A DNA stretch of 64,000 nt from Actinopolymorpha alba DSM 45243 (GTDB lineage Bacteria; Actinomycetota; Actinomycetes; Propionibacteriales; Actinopolymorphaceae). A program made the position numbers and the translations under genes. Location: the NCBI RefSeq assembly GCF_000373925.1, contig NZ_KB892707.1, positions 62,001 through 126,000 of the forward strand. The letters run 5' to 3'. Below are positions 35,749 through 46,617 of the stretch, piece by piece. Under the pieces are notes generated by a model. The model was not told the DNA's origin and made no database searches. It was given only the letters and a program-made list of their open reading frames with translations. Position 1 is the first letter of the stretch; each line of letters starts with the position of its first letter.

Positions 35749-36680
35749 GGCTGCAACTTCCGTCCGGTGAGCTCGAGGAAGACGTCCTCCAGGTTGTGGC
35801 GCTCGACCGCGAGATCGTCGGGGAGTACGCCGTTGGACGCACACCAGGCGGTCACCGTGGCGAGCAGGTGCGGGTCGATCGTGCCGAGGACCAGATAGCT
35901 GCCTGGCGCGGGTTCCCGGACCCGGCTGCCCTCGGGCAGGGCGGCGACCAGTGACCGCACGTCGAGCCCGGCGGGTCCGCGGAACCTCAGGCTGTTCGCC
36001 GCGCCGCGGGAGGTGAGCTCGGCGGGGGAGCCGGACGCGATCACCCGACCACCGTCGATGACGTGCACCTGGTCGGCGAGGCGTTCGGCCTCCTCCATGT
36101 AGTGCGTCGTCAGTACGACGGAGACGCCGTCGCGGCGAAGGTCCTCGATCAGCTCCCAGGTCGCGCGCCGGGCCAGCGGGTCGAGACCGGCCGTCGGCTC
36201 GTCGAGGAAGGCCAGCTCGGGCCGTCCGACGATGGCCATCGCGAGGGAGAGGCGCTGCTTCTGGCCGCCGGAGAGCCGGCGGTACGGCGTACGCCCGCAC
36301 GAGCCGAGGTCGAGCCGCTGGACGAGCATGTCCACGTCGAGGGGGTTCGCGTGGAGTCGGGCGACATGGTGGAGCATCTCGGTCGCGCGGACACCCGACC
36401 AGGCGCCGCCTTCCTGGAGCATGACGCCGAGCCGGGGCAGCAGCGCGCGCCGGTCGGCGACCGGATCGAGTCCGAGCACGCGTACCCGCCCACCCTGCGG
36501 CCGGCGGTAGCCCTCGCAGGTCTCGATCGTGGTGGTCTTGCCCGCGCCGTTGGGTCCGAGGATCGCGGTGACGGTGGCGCGTACGACGGTCAGGCTGAGG
36601 CCGTCCACCGCGGTCACCGCGGCGCGACCCCGGCCGTATCGCACGACGAGGCTCTCGACCTCGACGACCAGCTCGCCCAC
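35745..36680 (-). CDS. ABC transporter ATP-binding protein
   Basis: Cytoplasmic ATPase of 311 residues driving the ABC-2 permease. Walker A is GPNGAGKTTT, the signature LSGGQKQRLSLAMA, Walker B ELAFLDEPTAGLDP, and the switch histidine lies in VLTTHYMEEAERLADQ. The C-terminal ~85 residues form the DrrA-like extension. GTG start. It is followed by the permease through a four-base overlap. The gap to the xylanase gene upstream is only 49 bp, so the promoter may lie within that gap or transcription may read through. Confidence 0.92.
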   Translation of the reverse strand: MGELVVEVESLVVRYGRGRAAVTAVDGLSLTVVRATVTAILGPNGAGKTTTIETCEGYRRPQGGRVRVLGLDPVADRRALLPRLGVMLQEGGAWSGVRATEMLHHVARLHANPLDVDMLVQRLDLGSCGRTPYRRLSGGQKQRLSLAMAIVGRPELAFLDEPTAGLDPLARRATWELIEDLRRDGVSVVLTTHYMEEAERLADQVHVIDGGRVIASGSPAELTSRGAANSLRFRGPAGLDVRSLVAALPEGSRVREPAPGSYLVLGTIDPHLLATVTAWCASNGVLPDDLAVERHNLEDVFLELTGRKLQP

Positions 36681-36729
36681 GTCTGGAGTCTAAGGAGGCT
36701 TCCTGTGCGCGCCTGGGTGGGCCATGGAC

Positions 36730-38766
36730 TCAGGTCCGCCGGCGGCGCAGAAAGGTGCTGGCGCCCAGGGCCCCGAGGACCCCGAGCAGCAGCAGGGCGA
36801 AGGACAGCAACACGGCGCGGGACGACGTCCCGGATCCGCCTGGTGCCGCGGTGTCCTGGTCTGGCGCGGTGGGGGCCTGGACCTTGACGACGAACGCCGC
36901 GGACGCACCCGATCCGCTCGGCATGGACACGCGTTGCCGGGTCACGGAGTCACCGACCCGCACACTGACGTCGTACGCGCCGAGAAACCCACGGGCGGCG
37001 TACTCGCCGTGGCTGTCCGTCCGTCCGGCGACGTCGGTCCACCACTGCCGGTAGATGAGGTCGCGCCACACCTCCGCGTTCGGCTTCGGCGACCAGTCGG
37101 CGCGGTACATCGCGGCGGTCGGGCTCCAGTGGAGGGGCTCCCAGAAGCCCCAGGTGGTGATGCTCGCGACCGACTGGTGGCTGAACGACAGCGTGAGGAA
37201 GTCCCGGGTGTAGTCGGCCTGGAGCCGCTCGTCGGTCGTGGTGACGTCGAACTCCGTGATCTCGATGGGGACGCCGAGGCTCGCGTACCTGTCCAGGATG
37301 GGCAGCAGGTCGGCCGGCGGTGTCAGCTGCGGCGCGGCGAAGTGTGCCTGGAACCCCACGCCGTGGACGGGGACGCGCCGCTCGCGCAGTGACCTGACCA
37401 GGTTGTAGAGGTGATCCTGGTGGCGGCGGTTCCAGCCCTGGTCGTCGAGGATGTCGTAGTCGTTGACGATGAGGCGTGCCCGCGGATCGGCCCGGTGCGC
37501 GAGTTCGAACCACCGCGCGAGTTCCCCCGGGCCGAGCGCGTCCTGGAGTACGTGCATCGCGTACGGCTCGTTGACCACGTCCCAGACGTCGAGTTGGCCG
37601 CGCAGGGCGCTGACCTCCTCGGTGATGTGCTGGTCGACCCGCACCCGCAGCGCGGCGGGCCGGTCCCGCAGGCGCTGGAGGTCCGATGGCAGCCGGGACC
37701 AGCCCTGCCAGATGAGCGTGTGACCCGCCGTGCGCATGCCGTTGTCGCGCATCCAGCGCAGGGCGGGCAGCGTGACGAGCTCGCGATGCTGGGGGTTCTC
37801 CCAGGCCGCCCACTTCAGGTCGTTGCCGAGGATGCCCTGGTTGAAGTTGGCCTTCAGGGTGTTCTGGTACGTGGGGTTCGTCCCGAGCTGGGTCGCGTCG
37901 ACCGCTGTGCCGAACGGGAACGCGTGCTCGCGCATCCGGACCCTGACGCTGGCGTTGGGTACCGGCCGGCCCTTCGTGTCGAGCACGCTCACGTGGAGGT
38001 CGCCCTTGCGGTAGGCGTCGATGCGGGCGTTCGCCGCGGCCCGCCACGGGGCGTCCGCTTGGCGGCCGGCGTACGTCACCGGGGGAATGCCTGGCGGGGT
38101 GCCGGGTCCGTGATCCCGCAGCGAGAAACCAGCGACCTGCAGGACCTGCGGACCGAACCCCAGCCAGAACTCCGCCTGCGCCTGCCCCGCCGGAGAGTCG
38201 GCATCGACCCGGAACGGAAACTCGTACTTCCGCCACTCCCGGCCGAACTCCAACGCCACCGACAGCGACTGCCGGTTGTCTCCGCCGGCTCGTCCCACGT
38301 TGAGCCGGGCGTGCGCCGTGGCCGGCCGGATCGCGCGGCCCCAGAAGGTCAGGACCATCGCGTGGCCCGCCCGGAGTGGGGTGACGGTTGGTGCGGTCAG
38401 GCGGTACTCGCGTTCACCGTCCGCGTAGGGACTCCTCGAACGCTGGTCGACCTCGATGTGGAGCGTCTCTCTGATGCCCGGCTGGTCCAGACCCGCGTGC
38501 CGGTTGAGCGGGACGATCCGCGCGCGGGGTCGGTCGGAACGCGCGGACGCGGCGAAGGCGCGGAGCGGATCCTTGCCGAGGACGTCGACAGGCGGGCGCG
38601 GGGCTGCCTGGGACGCGGGGGCTGCTTGGGCTCGGGTGGGTCCGCTGGCGGCCTCCGACCGCGGGGCCCCGACGAGCGTGAGGATTCCGAGGAGCAGGAC
38701 GGCCGTGGCGGTGAGGACTCCGTGCCGCGGGTGCCGGCTACCCCGTCTCCGCGTACTCGTCGGCAC
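36730..38766 (-). CDS. GH10 endo-1,4-beta-xylanase-like protein, exported and membrane-anchored
   Basis: A 678-residue surface glycoside hydrolase. Residues about 1-40 are a signal peptide (TAVLLLGILTLVGAPRSEAA). A carbohydrate-binding-like beta domain spans about 85-220 (AMVLTFWGRAIRP), and the GH10 barrel about 280-575. The acid/base is E400 in VVNEP and the nucleophile E505 in ITEFD; HTLIWQGWSRLP and NDYD fit the substrate cleft. A short beta region follows (~585-630), then a hydrophobic helix (about 650-671) ending in RRRRT, so it likely stays in the membrane. There is no LPxTG. GTG start behind GAGGGGG. It sits between the ABC exporter and the suf-linked NUDIX gene, not in a sugar-use cluster. 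Confidence 0.88.
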   Translation of the reverse strand: MPTSTRRRGSRHPRHGVLTATAVLLLGILTLVGAPRSEAASGPTRAQAAPASQAAPRPPVDVLGKDPLRAFAASARSDRPRARIVPLNRHAGLDQPGIRETLHIEVDQRSRSPYADGEREYRLTAPTVTPLRAGHAMVLTFWGRAIRPATAHARLNVGRAGGDNRQSLSVALEFGREWRKYEFPFRVDADSPAGQAQAEFWLGFGPQVLQVAGFSLRDHGPGTPPGIPPVTYAGRQADAPWRAAANARIDAYRKGDLHVSVLDTKGRPVPNASVRVRMREHAFPFGTAVDATQLGTNPTYQNTLKANFNQGILGNDLKWAAWENPQHRELVTLPALRWMRDNGMRTAGHTLIWQGWSRLPSDLQRLRDRPAALRVRVDQHITEEVSALRGQLDVWDVVNEPYAMHVLQDALGPGELARWFELAHRADPRARLIVNDYDILDDQGWNRRHQDHLYNLVRSLRERRVPVHGVGFQAHFAAPQLTPPADLLPILDRYASLGVPIEITEFDVTTTDERLQADYTRDFLTLSFSHQSVASITTWGFWEPLHWSPTAAMYRADWSPKPNAEVWRDLIYRQWWTDVAGRTDSHGEYAARGFLGAYDVSVRVGDSVTRQRVSMPSGSGASAAFVVKVQAPTAPDQDTAAPGGSGTSSRAVLLSFALLLLGVLGALGASTFLRRRRT

Positions 38767-38928
38767 TCACGCCCCCTCGACCTCGATGTCCAACCCAGGC
38801 TGGCAGTGTGGTTACGGCCCCACCGGCTTCGCCCGTTGGGCCCCATCCCCGAGGCCCCGTTCGGGTGAACGATTGTGGCCCCCGCGGCTGCCGGAGGTGC
38901 AGGGGCCCGTCGGGAGACTGGCGGGAGA

Positions 38929-39414
38929 TCAGAGCGTGATCGGGGAGTGCAGGTCGCCGTTCAGGACATCGGTGAACAACTCGGGCAGCCCGGGCGGCCG
39001 GAACGTCTCCCTGTGGGCAGCCGTCATCTCGGCGAGCGACCACCAGCGGTGCTCGCGGAAGACCAGCCGCTCGGCGGGCTCGACATGATCGAAGTTCGCG
39101 GACGCGTTCGACACCCGGCCGAGGAAGCCGTGCTCGATGACCCGGACCTGCTCCCCTGACCAGAGGACCTCCCGCTCCAGCTTCCACAGACAGGGGCCGA
39201 ACTCCAGGTCGCCGATGCCGGTCTCCTCGAAGACCTCACGCCGTACCGCTTCTTCGTACGACTCGCCCCACTCGACGCCACCGCCGACGGTGACCCAGAA
39301 CTCCGGCGGAACAGGCGAACCGGGTACGACGATCGCGTCGTCGCGAACCTTGATCATCAGGGCTCGGTCCTGCTCGTCGAGGAGGAGGACCCGGGCGCTC
39401 CCTCTGGTACGCAT
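38929..39414 (-). CDS. NUDIX hydrolase
   Basis: Small (161 residues) pyrophosphohydrolase acting on nucleoside diphosphate derivatives. The Nudix box is intact, GGVEWGESYEEAVRREVFEE followed by TGI, with all metal-binding glutamates. The start ATG at 39414 (MRTRGSARVLLLDEQ) fits the fold; longer readings run into the repeat region upstream. The protein ends HRETFRPPGLPELFTDVL..., typical of a subgroup of unknown substrate. Divergent from sufR with a 416-bp gap. This contrasts with the degenerate Nudix domain of the regulator at 2486-3166. Confidence 0.88.
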   Translation of the reverse strand: MRTRGSARVLLLDEQDRALMIKVRDDAIVVPGSPVPPEFWVTVGGGVEWGESYEEAVRREVFEETGIGDLEFGPCLWKLEREVLWSGEQVRVIEHGFLGRVSNASANFDHVEPAERLVFREHRWWSLAEMTAAHRETFRPPGLPELFTDVLNGDLHSPITL

Positions 39415-39582
39415 CGCCGGGAGTCTCCCATTCCCACCCGATCCATTTGCCCTCGACCCGCGACCACGTTGGCGAGTTTCGTCGCGGAGGCACGGAGCTC
39501 GTCGACGATTCAAGATCATTGGTCGAGGCGCGCCTCGAGAAGGCCTCCCGGCGCCGGATCGCATAGTGAGTGAGCGGTTCCC
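39415..39582. other. Start of the 416-bp NUDIX-sufR gap
   Basis: No gene supported. It contains CGCATAGTGAGTGAGCGG near 39560, a shortened relative of the 37-nt repeat found at 7106 and 48367, followed directly by the palindromic cluster at 39583-39738. The NUDIX gene promoter should lie here but shows no clear consensus. Confidence 0.4.
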
Positions 39583-39738
39583 GTGATCATGATCGTGATC
39601 ATGAAGGAATTTGGTACGGATAGCCCCTTTCGGCTTCATGATCACCGACGTTTGATCGGATCTGGGCTCTTGCTGAAGATCATGAAGCAAAAACGGTCAG
39701 ACAGCCCCGTTCGTCTTCATGATCACGATCATGATCAC
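39583..39738. repeat. Composite palindromic repeat cluster upstream of sufR
   Basis: Bounded by 24-bp perfect inverted repeats (39583-39606 and 39715-39738; GTGATCATGATCGTGATC... type). Inside are two tandem copies of the GATCATGAAG element: 39595-39647 and 39678-39724, each with a central AGCCC and closing CTTCATGATC. It lies about 90 bp before the sufR start, so it may separate the promoters of the NUDIX gene and the suf operon. Confidence 0.75.
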
Positions 39739-39830
39739 CGACCCCGGTATCCCGACCGGGTGTGGGGGGAGATGCGCGGGTTAGGGTGGCCTGACTGGCC
39801 AGTTCGCGGGATTAACGGCACACTGAGGTT

Positions 39831-40625
39831 GTGAAAAACGCGGGACACCTTCCCCCGGCGCCCATTGCGCCTGCGGCGGCGGAGGTGACGCGTATCCACG
39901 AGTCGACCCGCGACCGGGTCGCCAAGCTCATCCTCGAGTGCGGTCCCCAGACCGCTGCCGCGCTGGCCGAGCGGCTCGACGTGACTCCCGCGGCGATTCG
40001 CCGGCACCTCGACGCGATGGTCGCCGAGGGCGTGGTCGAGGGTCGTGAGCAGCGGCTGCGCGGCCCGCGGGGGCGGGGTCGGCCGGCGAAGGTGTTCGCG
40101 CTGACCGACGCGGGTCGGAGCGCGTTCTACCAGGCGTACGACGATCTCGCGGTGAGTGCCCTGCGTTATATCCGGGAGACCGGTGGGGAGGACGCGGTCG
40201 GAGCGTTCGCGCGCCGGCTCGTCAGCCGGCTCGAGGAGCGTTACCGCGCGGTGGCGGCGTCGTTCCCCGCGGGCGCGGGAACAAGCGCACTCGCCGAGGC
40301 GCTGACCGAGGATGGCTACGCTGCGTCCGTTGAGCCGTCCAGGCTCGGCGAGCAGTTGTGCCAGCACCATTGCCCGGTGGCACATGTCGCCGAGCAGTTC
40401 CCACAGTTGTGTGAGGCGGAAACGGAAGTGTTCTCCCGACTCCTCGGGCGACACGTCCAACGGCTCGCCACGATCGCGCACGGCGACGGGGTCTGCACGA
40501 CCCATGTCCCCGGCCCCGAGGCGGCGGCCACCCGGCCCGACCCCTCAGAGGCCTCGACCGTCACGACATCGACATCAACCGATACCACGACCCGGGCAGA
40601 CCGGACTGCGAGGACTTCTTCATGA
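39831..40625 (+). CDS. sufR: SufR-type Fe-S-sensing repressor of the suf operon
   Basis: Winged-helix regulator of 264 residues. The HTH lies at about 39-63 ([22 protein letters not shown]) and a glycine/arginine wing at 76-86 ([12 protein letters not shown]). Four C-terminal cysteines, C177, C181, C194 and C222, can bind a 4Fe-4S cluster, in line with repression when clusters are plentiful. A Thr/Ser/Asp-rich tail of about 35 residues follows. GTG start at 39831; its end overlaps sufB by ATGA, so the regulator is the first gene of the operon it controls. I could not pick out its operator with confidence. Confidence 0.92.
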   Translation: MKNAGHLPPAPIAPAAAEVTRIHESTRDRVAKLILECGPQTAAALAERLDVTPAAIRRHLDAMVAEGVVEGREQRLRGPRGRGRPAKVFALTDAGRSAFYQAYDDLAVSALRYIRETGGEDAVGAFARRLVSRLEERYRAVAASFPAGAGTSALAEALTEDGYAASVEPSRLGEQLCQHHCPVAHVAEQFPQLCEAETEVFSRLLGRHVQRLATIAHGDGVCTTHVPGPEAAATRPDPSEASTVTTSTSTDTTTRADRTARTSS

Positions 40626-42034
40626 CCACGACTGCGCACCCTGAGCTCGAGGGACTCGGCCGCTATAAGTACGGCTGGGCTGACTCCGACGTCGCCGGAG
40701 CCACGGCGAAGCGTGGCCTCTCCGAGGCTGTCGTCCGCGAGATCTCCGCGCTGAAGGGCGAGCCCGAGTGGATGCTCGACATGCGCCTGCGGGGTCTGAA
40801 GTTCTTCTACCGCAAGCCGATGCCGACGTGGGGCGCCGACCTGTCGACGATCGACTTCGACAACATCAAGTACTTCGTCCGCTCCACCGAGAAGCAGGCG
40901 ACCAGCTGGGACGACCTGCCCGAGGACATCAAGAACACCTACGACAAGCTCGGCATCCCCGAGGCGGAGAAGCAGCGGCTGATCGCCGGTGTCGCCGCGC
41001 AGTACGAATCCGAGGTCGTCTACCACAAGATTCGTGAGGACCTCGAGCAGCAGGGCGTGATCTTCCTCGACACCGACACGGGTCTGAAGGAACACCCCGA
41101 GCTGTTCAAGGAGTACTTCGGCACGGTGATCCCGGCCGGCGACAACAAGTTCGCCTCGCTCAACACGGCGGTCTGGAGCGGCGGCTCCTTCATCTACGTG
41201 CCGAAGGGCGTGCAGGTCGAGATCCCGCTCCAGGCGTACTTCCGGATCAACACCGAGAACATGGGGCAGTTCGAGCGGACGCTGATCATCGTCGACGAGG
41301 GTGCGTACGTGCACTACGTCGAGGGCTGCACCGCGCCGATCTACTCCACCGACTCGCTGCACTCGGCGGTCGTGGAGATCATCGTGAAGAAGAACGCCCG
41401 CTGCCGCTACACCACGATCCAGAACTGGTCCAACAACGTCTACAACCTCGTCACCAAGCGGGCCACCGCGGCCGAGGGCGCGACGATGGAATGGGTCGAC
41501 GGCAACATCGGGTCCAAGATCACGATGAAGTACCCCGCGATCTACCTCATGGGCGAGCACGCCAAGGGCGAGACGCTCTCGATCGCGTTCGCGGGTGAGG
41601 GCCAGCACCAGGACGCGGGCGCCAAGATGGTGCACTGCGCGCCGCGCACGTCGTCCTCGATCATCTCCAAGTCGGTCGCGCGTGGCGGCGGTCGCACGTC
41701 CTACCGCGGTCTCGTCGAGGTCCAGGACGGTGCCGACCACTCCAAGAGCACGGTGAAGTGCGACGCGCTGCTCATCGACACGGTGAGCCGGTCTGACACC
41801 TACCCCTACGTCGACGTTCGCGAGGACGACGTGGAGATGGCGCACGAGGCCACGGTGTCGAAGGTCACCGACGACCAGCTGTTCTACCTCATGAGCCGCG
41901 GGCTCAACGAGGACGAGGCGATGGCGATGATCGTCCGCGGGTTCGTGGAGCCGATCGCCCGCGAGCTCCCGATGGAGTACGCGCTCGAGATGAACCGCCT
42001 GATCGAGCTGCAGATGGAGGGGGCCGTCGGCTGA
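40622..42034 (+). CDS. sufB: Fe-S cluster assembly scaffold SufB
   Basis: Core scaffold subunit of the SufBCD complex on which Fe-S clusters are built. 470 residues; landmarks [68 protein letters not shown] and the C-terminal [20 protein letters not shown], which pairs with SufD. The beta-helix core and the conserved cysteines are intact. The start ATG overlaps the sufR stop. Strongly conserved throughout. Confidence 0.97.
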   Translation: MTTTAHPELEGLGRYKYGWADSDVAGATAKRGLSEAVVREISALKGEPEWMLDMRLRGLKFFYRKPMPTWGADLSTIDFDNIKYFVRSTEKQATSWDDLPEDIKNTYDKLGIPEAEKQRLIAGVAAQYESEVVYHKIREDLEQQGVIFLDTDTGLKEHPELFKEYFGTVIPAGDNKFASLNTAVWSGGSFIYVPKGVQVEIPLQAYFRINTENMGQFERTLIIVDEGAYVHYVEGCTAPIYSTDSLHSAVVEIIVKKNARCRYTTIQNWSNNVYNLVTKRATAAEGATMEWVDGNIGSKITMKYPAIYLMGEHAKGETLSIAFAGEGQHQDAGAKMVHCAPRTSSSIISKSVARGGGRTSYRGLVEVQDGADHSKSTVKCDALLIDTVSRSDTYPYVDVREDDVEMAHEATVSKVTDDQLFYLMSRGLNEDEAMAMIVRGFVEPIARELPMEYALEMNRLIELQMEGAVG

Positions 42035-42118
42035 GCCCGCTACCGCGTCCCGCGAGCTCGCGGTGATGCGGTGCCGACGATCCATTCGTACGACGAGAAG
42101 GTGAGAGCGACACCCGAT

Positions 42119-43375
42119 ATGCCCGAACACCAGTCCAGCCCTGCCAGCGTCGCCGCCAGGTCGCACTCCCACGGTGCGGGAGCGGAGTCGAAGCCGGCTT
42201 CGCACCTGCACCCGCAGGGTTCGTTCGACCTTGCCGACCACCCGGTGCCGACCGGCCATGAGGAGGTGTGGCGGTTCACGCCTCTGAAGCGGCTGCGTGG
42301 GCTCACCGACGGCTCGGCGACCAACGGCGGCAAGGTCGTCCTCGACGTCAACGCGGCCCCCGAGGTGCGCGTCGAGACCGTCAGTCGTGACGACGCGCGG
42401 CTGGGTGACGTCTACCTTCCGGGCGACCGGGTGAGTGCCCAGGCGTGGAACTCCTTCACCGAGGCGACCGTGGTCACCGTTCCGGCCGAGGTGCGACCCA
42501 GCAAGCCGACGGTCGTCACGGTCCGGGGCGAGGCCGCCGACGGCGTGAGCTACGGGCACACGTTCGTCGACGTTGAGCCGTACGCCGAGGCGGTCGTGGT
42601 GCTCGACCACGTGGGCTCGGCGACGTTCGCCGACAACATCGAGTTCCGGGTCGGTGAGGGCGCGAAGCTCACCATCGTGTCCATGCAGGACTGGGCCGAC
42701 GATGCCGTCCACGCGGGCCACCAGGCCCTGCGGGTCGGCCGGGACGCGCACGTGAAGCACGTCAACGTCACGTTCGGCGGTGACCTGGTGCGGATCTACA
42801 CCCACCTGGAGTACGCCGGACCCGGCGGTGAGGTCGAGCTGCTCGGGCTGTATTTCGCCGACGCGGACCAGCACCTGGAGCACCGGCTCTTCGTCGACCA
42901 CAACCACCCACACACCAAGAGCAACGTCGAGTACAAGGGCGCGCTCCAGGGCAAGGGTGCCAACACGGTCTGGATCGGCGACGTCCTGATCCGCAAGGCC
43001 GCCGAGGGCATCCAGACCTACGAGCACAACCGCAACCTCATGTTGACGGACGGCTGCCGGGCCCACTCGGTGCCGAACCTCGAGATCGAGACCGGCGAGA
43101 TCGAGGGCGCGGGCCACGCGAGCGCGACCGGCCGGTTCGACGACGAGCAGCTGTTCTACCTGCAGTCGCGGGGCGTCCCGGTCGAGGAGGCGCGGCGCCT
43201 GGTCGTGCATGGATTCTTCGCCGACCTCGTCCGCCACATCGGCGTTCCGGAGCTGCAGGACCGGCTCATGCGGCACGTCGAGGAGGAGCTCGAGCGCAAC
43301 GTCGGGCTGCCGCCGGCTTCGTCCGGCGTGGGCGCGGCGACTGGCGTCGGAGCCTCGGAGGAGGTGGGGGCTTGA
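42119..43375 (+). CDS. sufD: Fe-S cluster assembly protein SufD
   Basis: Partner of SufB in the SufBC2D scaffold. The beta-helix region carries LGLYFADADQHLEHRLFVDHNHPHTKSNVEYKG and the C-terminal DDEQLFYLQSRGVPVEEARRLVVHGFFADLV, both diagnostic. The ATG at 42119 (MPEHQSSPASV) gives 418 residues; a GTG 48 bases upstream would add 16 unconserved residues. An 84-bp gap separates it from sufB, and it overlaps the Rieske gene by four bases. The last ~15 residues are Ala/Gly-rich. Confidence 0.95.
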   Translation: MPEHQSSPASVAARSHSHGAGAESKPASHLHPQGSFDLADHPVPTGHEEVWRFTPLKRLRGLTDGSATNGGKVVLDVNAAPEVRVETVSRDDARLGDVYLPGDRVSAQAWNSFTEATVVTVPAEVRPSKPTVVTVRGEAADGVSYGHTFVDVEPYAEAVVVLDHVGSATFADNIEFRVGEGAKLTIVSMQDWADDAVHAGHQALRVGRDAHVKHVNVTFGGDLVRIYTHLEYAGPGGEVELLGLYFADADQHLEHRLFVDHNHPHTKSNVEYKGALQGKGANTVWIGDVLIRKAAEGIQTYEHNRNLMLTDGCRAHSVPNLEIETGEIEGAGHASATGRFDDEQLFYLQSRGVPVEEARRLVVHGFFADLVRHIGVPELQDRLMRHVEEELERNVGLPPASSGVGAATGVGASEEVGA

Positions 43376-43713
43376 CCGATTTCAAGCTGGCCTGCCAGCT
43401 CGCCGACGTGCCCGAGGTCGGTGCTGTGGGCGTGGTCGTCGACGGAGTGCCCGTCGCCGTCGTCCGCAGCGACGACGAGGTGCACGCGATCCACGACGTC
43501 TGCTCGCACGCCGAGGTCGCCCTGTCCGAAGGCGAGGTCGACGACGGCGAGATCGAGTGCTGGCTGCACGGCTCGCGGTTCGACCTGGCGAGCGGGCGCC
43601 CGACCGGCCTGCCGGCGACCGAGCCGGTGCCCGTCTATCCCGTGAAGATCGACGGTGACGCCGTCCTTGTCGACGTACACCACCCACTCAACAACGTACG
43701 CAGCTACGACTGA
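43372..43713 (+). CDS. Rieske-type 2Fe-2S ferredoxin (NirD-like)
   Basis: A 113-residue Rieske protein. The cluster ligands are C44 and H46 (VCSH) and C63 and H66 (CWLH), followed by GSRFDLASGRPTGLPATEPVPVYPV. It probably supplies electrons during cluster assembly or serves as a shuttle; in actinobacteria this gene is commonly placed between sufD and sufC. The start is TTG at 43372, overlapping the sufD stop (TTGA), which argues for co-translation. No oxygenase partner is encoded nearby. Confidence 0.92.
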   Translation: MTDFKLACQLADVPEVGAVGVVVDGVPVAVVRSDDEVHAIHDVCSHAEVALSEGEVDDGEIECWLHGSRFDLASGRPTGLPATEPVPVYPVKIDGDAVLVDVHHPLNNVRSYD

Positions 43714-43765
43714 ACACCAAGTGGTCCGGGGCCGAACCCGGATCCGAGAAGGAGAGCCTGAACCC

Positions 43766-45801
<2,036 letters not shown>

Positions 45802-45817
45802 AGCGGGCGGAGTTGGG

Positions 45818-46294
45818 ATGCAGGTCGAGGCGTTGTACCAGGACATCATCCTGGACCACTACAAGAACCCGCACGGCAAAGGCCTGCGGGAGCCTTTCGA
45901 CGCTGAGGTCTACCACGTCAACCCGACCTGCGGTGACGAGGTGACGCTGCGGGTACGCATCGCCGGCGACGGCGACGACGCGCGGGTCGAGGACGTGTCG
46001 TACGACAGCATGGGGTGTTCGATCAGCCAGGCGGCTGCCTCGGTGATGCATGACCTCGTGCTGGGCAAGGGCGTCAAGGACGCGATGCACCTGCACGACG
46101 AGTTCCTCGCGCTCATGCAGTCGAAGGGGCAGATGGAGCCGGACGAGGACGTCCTCGAGGACGGCATCGCGTTCGCTGGAGTGTCGAAGTATCCCGCGCG
46201 GATCAAGTGCGCGCTGCTCGCGTGGATGGCCTGGAAGGACGCGACCCTGCAGGCATTGGAAACCGAGCAGGCGACCGAGGAGGAAAGCCGCTGA
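45818..46294 (+). CDS. sufU: Zinc-dependent sulfurtransferase SufU
   Basis: Accepts sulfur from SufS through zinc-ligand exchange. The Zn ligands C38 and D40 (PTCGDE), C67 (MGCSIS) and C131 (RIKCALLAW) are all present. The protein begins MQVEALYQDIILDHYKNPHGKG. 158 residues, with the insertion that separates SufU from IscU (around residues 85-115). The start ATG lies just downstream of sufS, and the stop overlaps the sufT ATG as TGATG. Confidence 0.95.
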   Translation: MQVEALYQDIILDHYKNPHGKGLREPFDAEVYHVNPTCGDEVTLRVRIAGDGDDARVEDVSYDSMGCSISQAAASVMHDLVLGKGVKDAMHLHDEFLALMQSKGQMEPDEDVLEDGIAFAGVSKYPARIKCALLAWMAWKDATLQALETEQATEEESR

Positions 46295-46617
46295 TGACCG
46301 AGACCGTCAAGACGTCTGAGGACGACGTACTCGAGGCGATGAAAGACGTGGTTGATCCTGAACTAGGGATCAACGTCGTCGACCTCGGCCTCGTCTATGG
46401 TGTCGCGCTCGACGAGGGCAACGTCGCCACGATCGACATGACGCTCACCTCCGCGGCGTGCCCGCTCACCGACGTGATCGAGGACCAGACCCAGGTCGCG
46501 CTCGACGGCATCGTCGAGGCCTTCCGGATCAACTGGGTCTGGATGCCGCCATGGGGACCCGACAAGATCACGGATGACGGTCGCGAGCAGCTGCGTGCCC
46601 TCGGCTTCAACGTCTGA
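46294..46617 (+). CDS. sufT: Fe-S assembly factor of the MIP18/DUF59 family (SufT)
   Basis: A 107-residue single-domain protein of the MIP18 family, which helps load Fe-S clusters onto target enzymes. Landmarks: MKDVVDPELGINVVDLGLVYGV, the conserved cysteine in LTSAACPLTDVI, and the closing WVWMPPWGPDKITDDGREQLRALGF. The ATG at 46294 overlaps the sufU stop. It ends the suf operon proper, although the VLRF1 gene overlaps its last 44 bp in another frame. Confidence 0.93.
   Translation: MTETVKTSEDDVLEAMKDVVDPELGINVVDLGLVYGVALDEGNVATIDMTLTSAACPLTDVIEDQTQVALDGIVEAFRINWVWMPPWGPDKITDDGREQLRALGFNV

Noticed and set aside
39583-39738. CRISPR array
   Set aside because: The repeats are palindromic, only two full units are present, spacers are not unique and equal in length, and no cas gene is in the window.
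39583-39834. Short plus-strand frame (83 codons) before sufR
   Set aside because: Its first half is just the translated palindromic repeat (Met-Ile-Met-Ile..., His-Asp-His-Asp), so it is repeat DNA and not a gene.
40316-43276. 986-codon open frame on the minus strand across sufR-sufB-sufD
   Set aside because: It mirrors conserved Suf genes in the opposite frame. Its His/Val/Asp/Arg-rich composition is what GC-rich antisense frames give, and no domain is recognisable.
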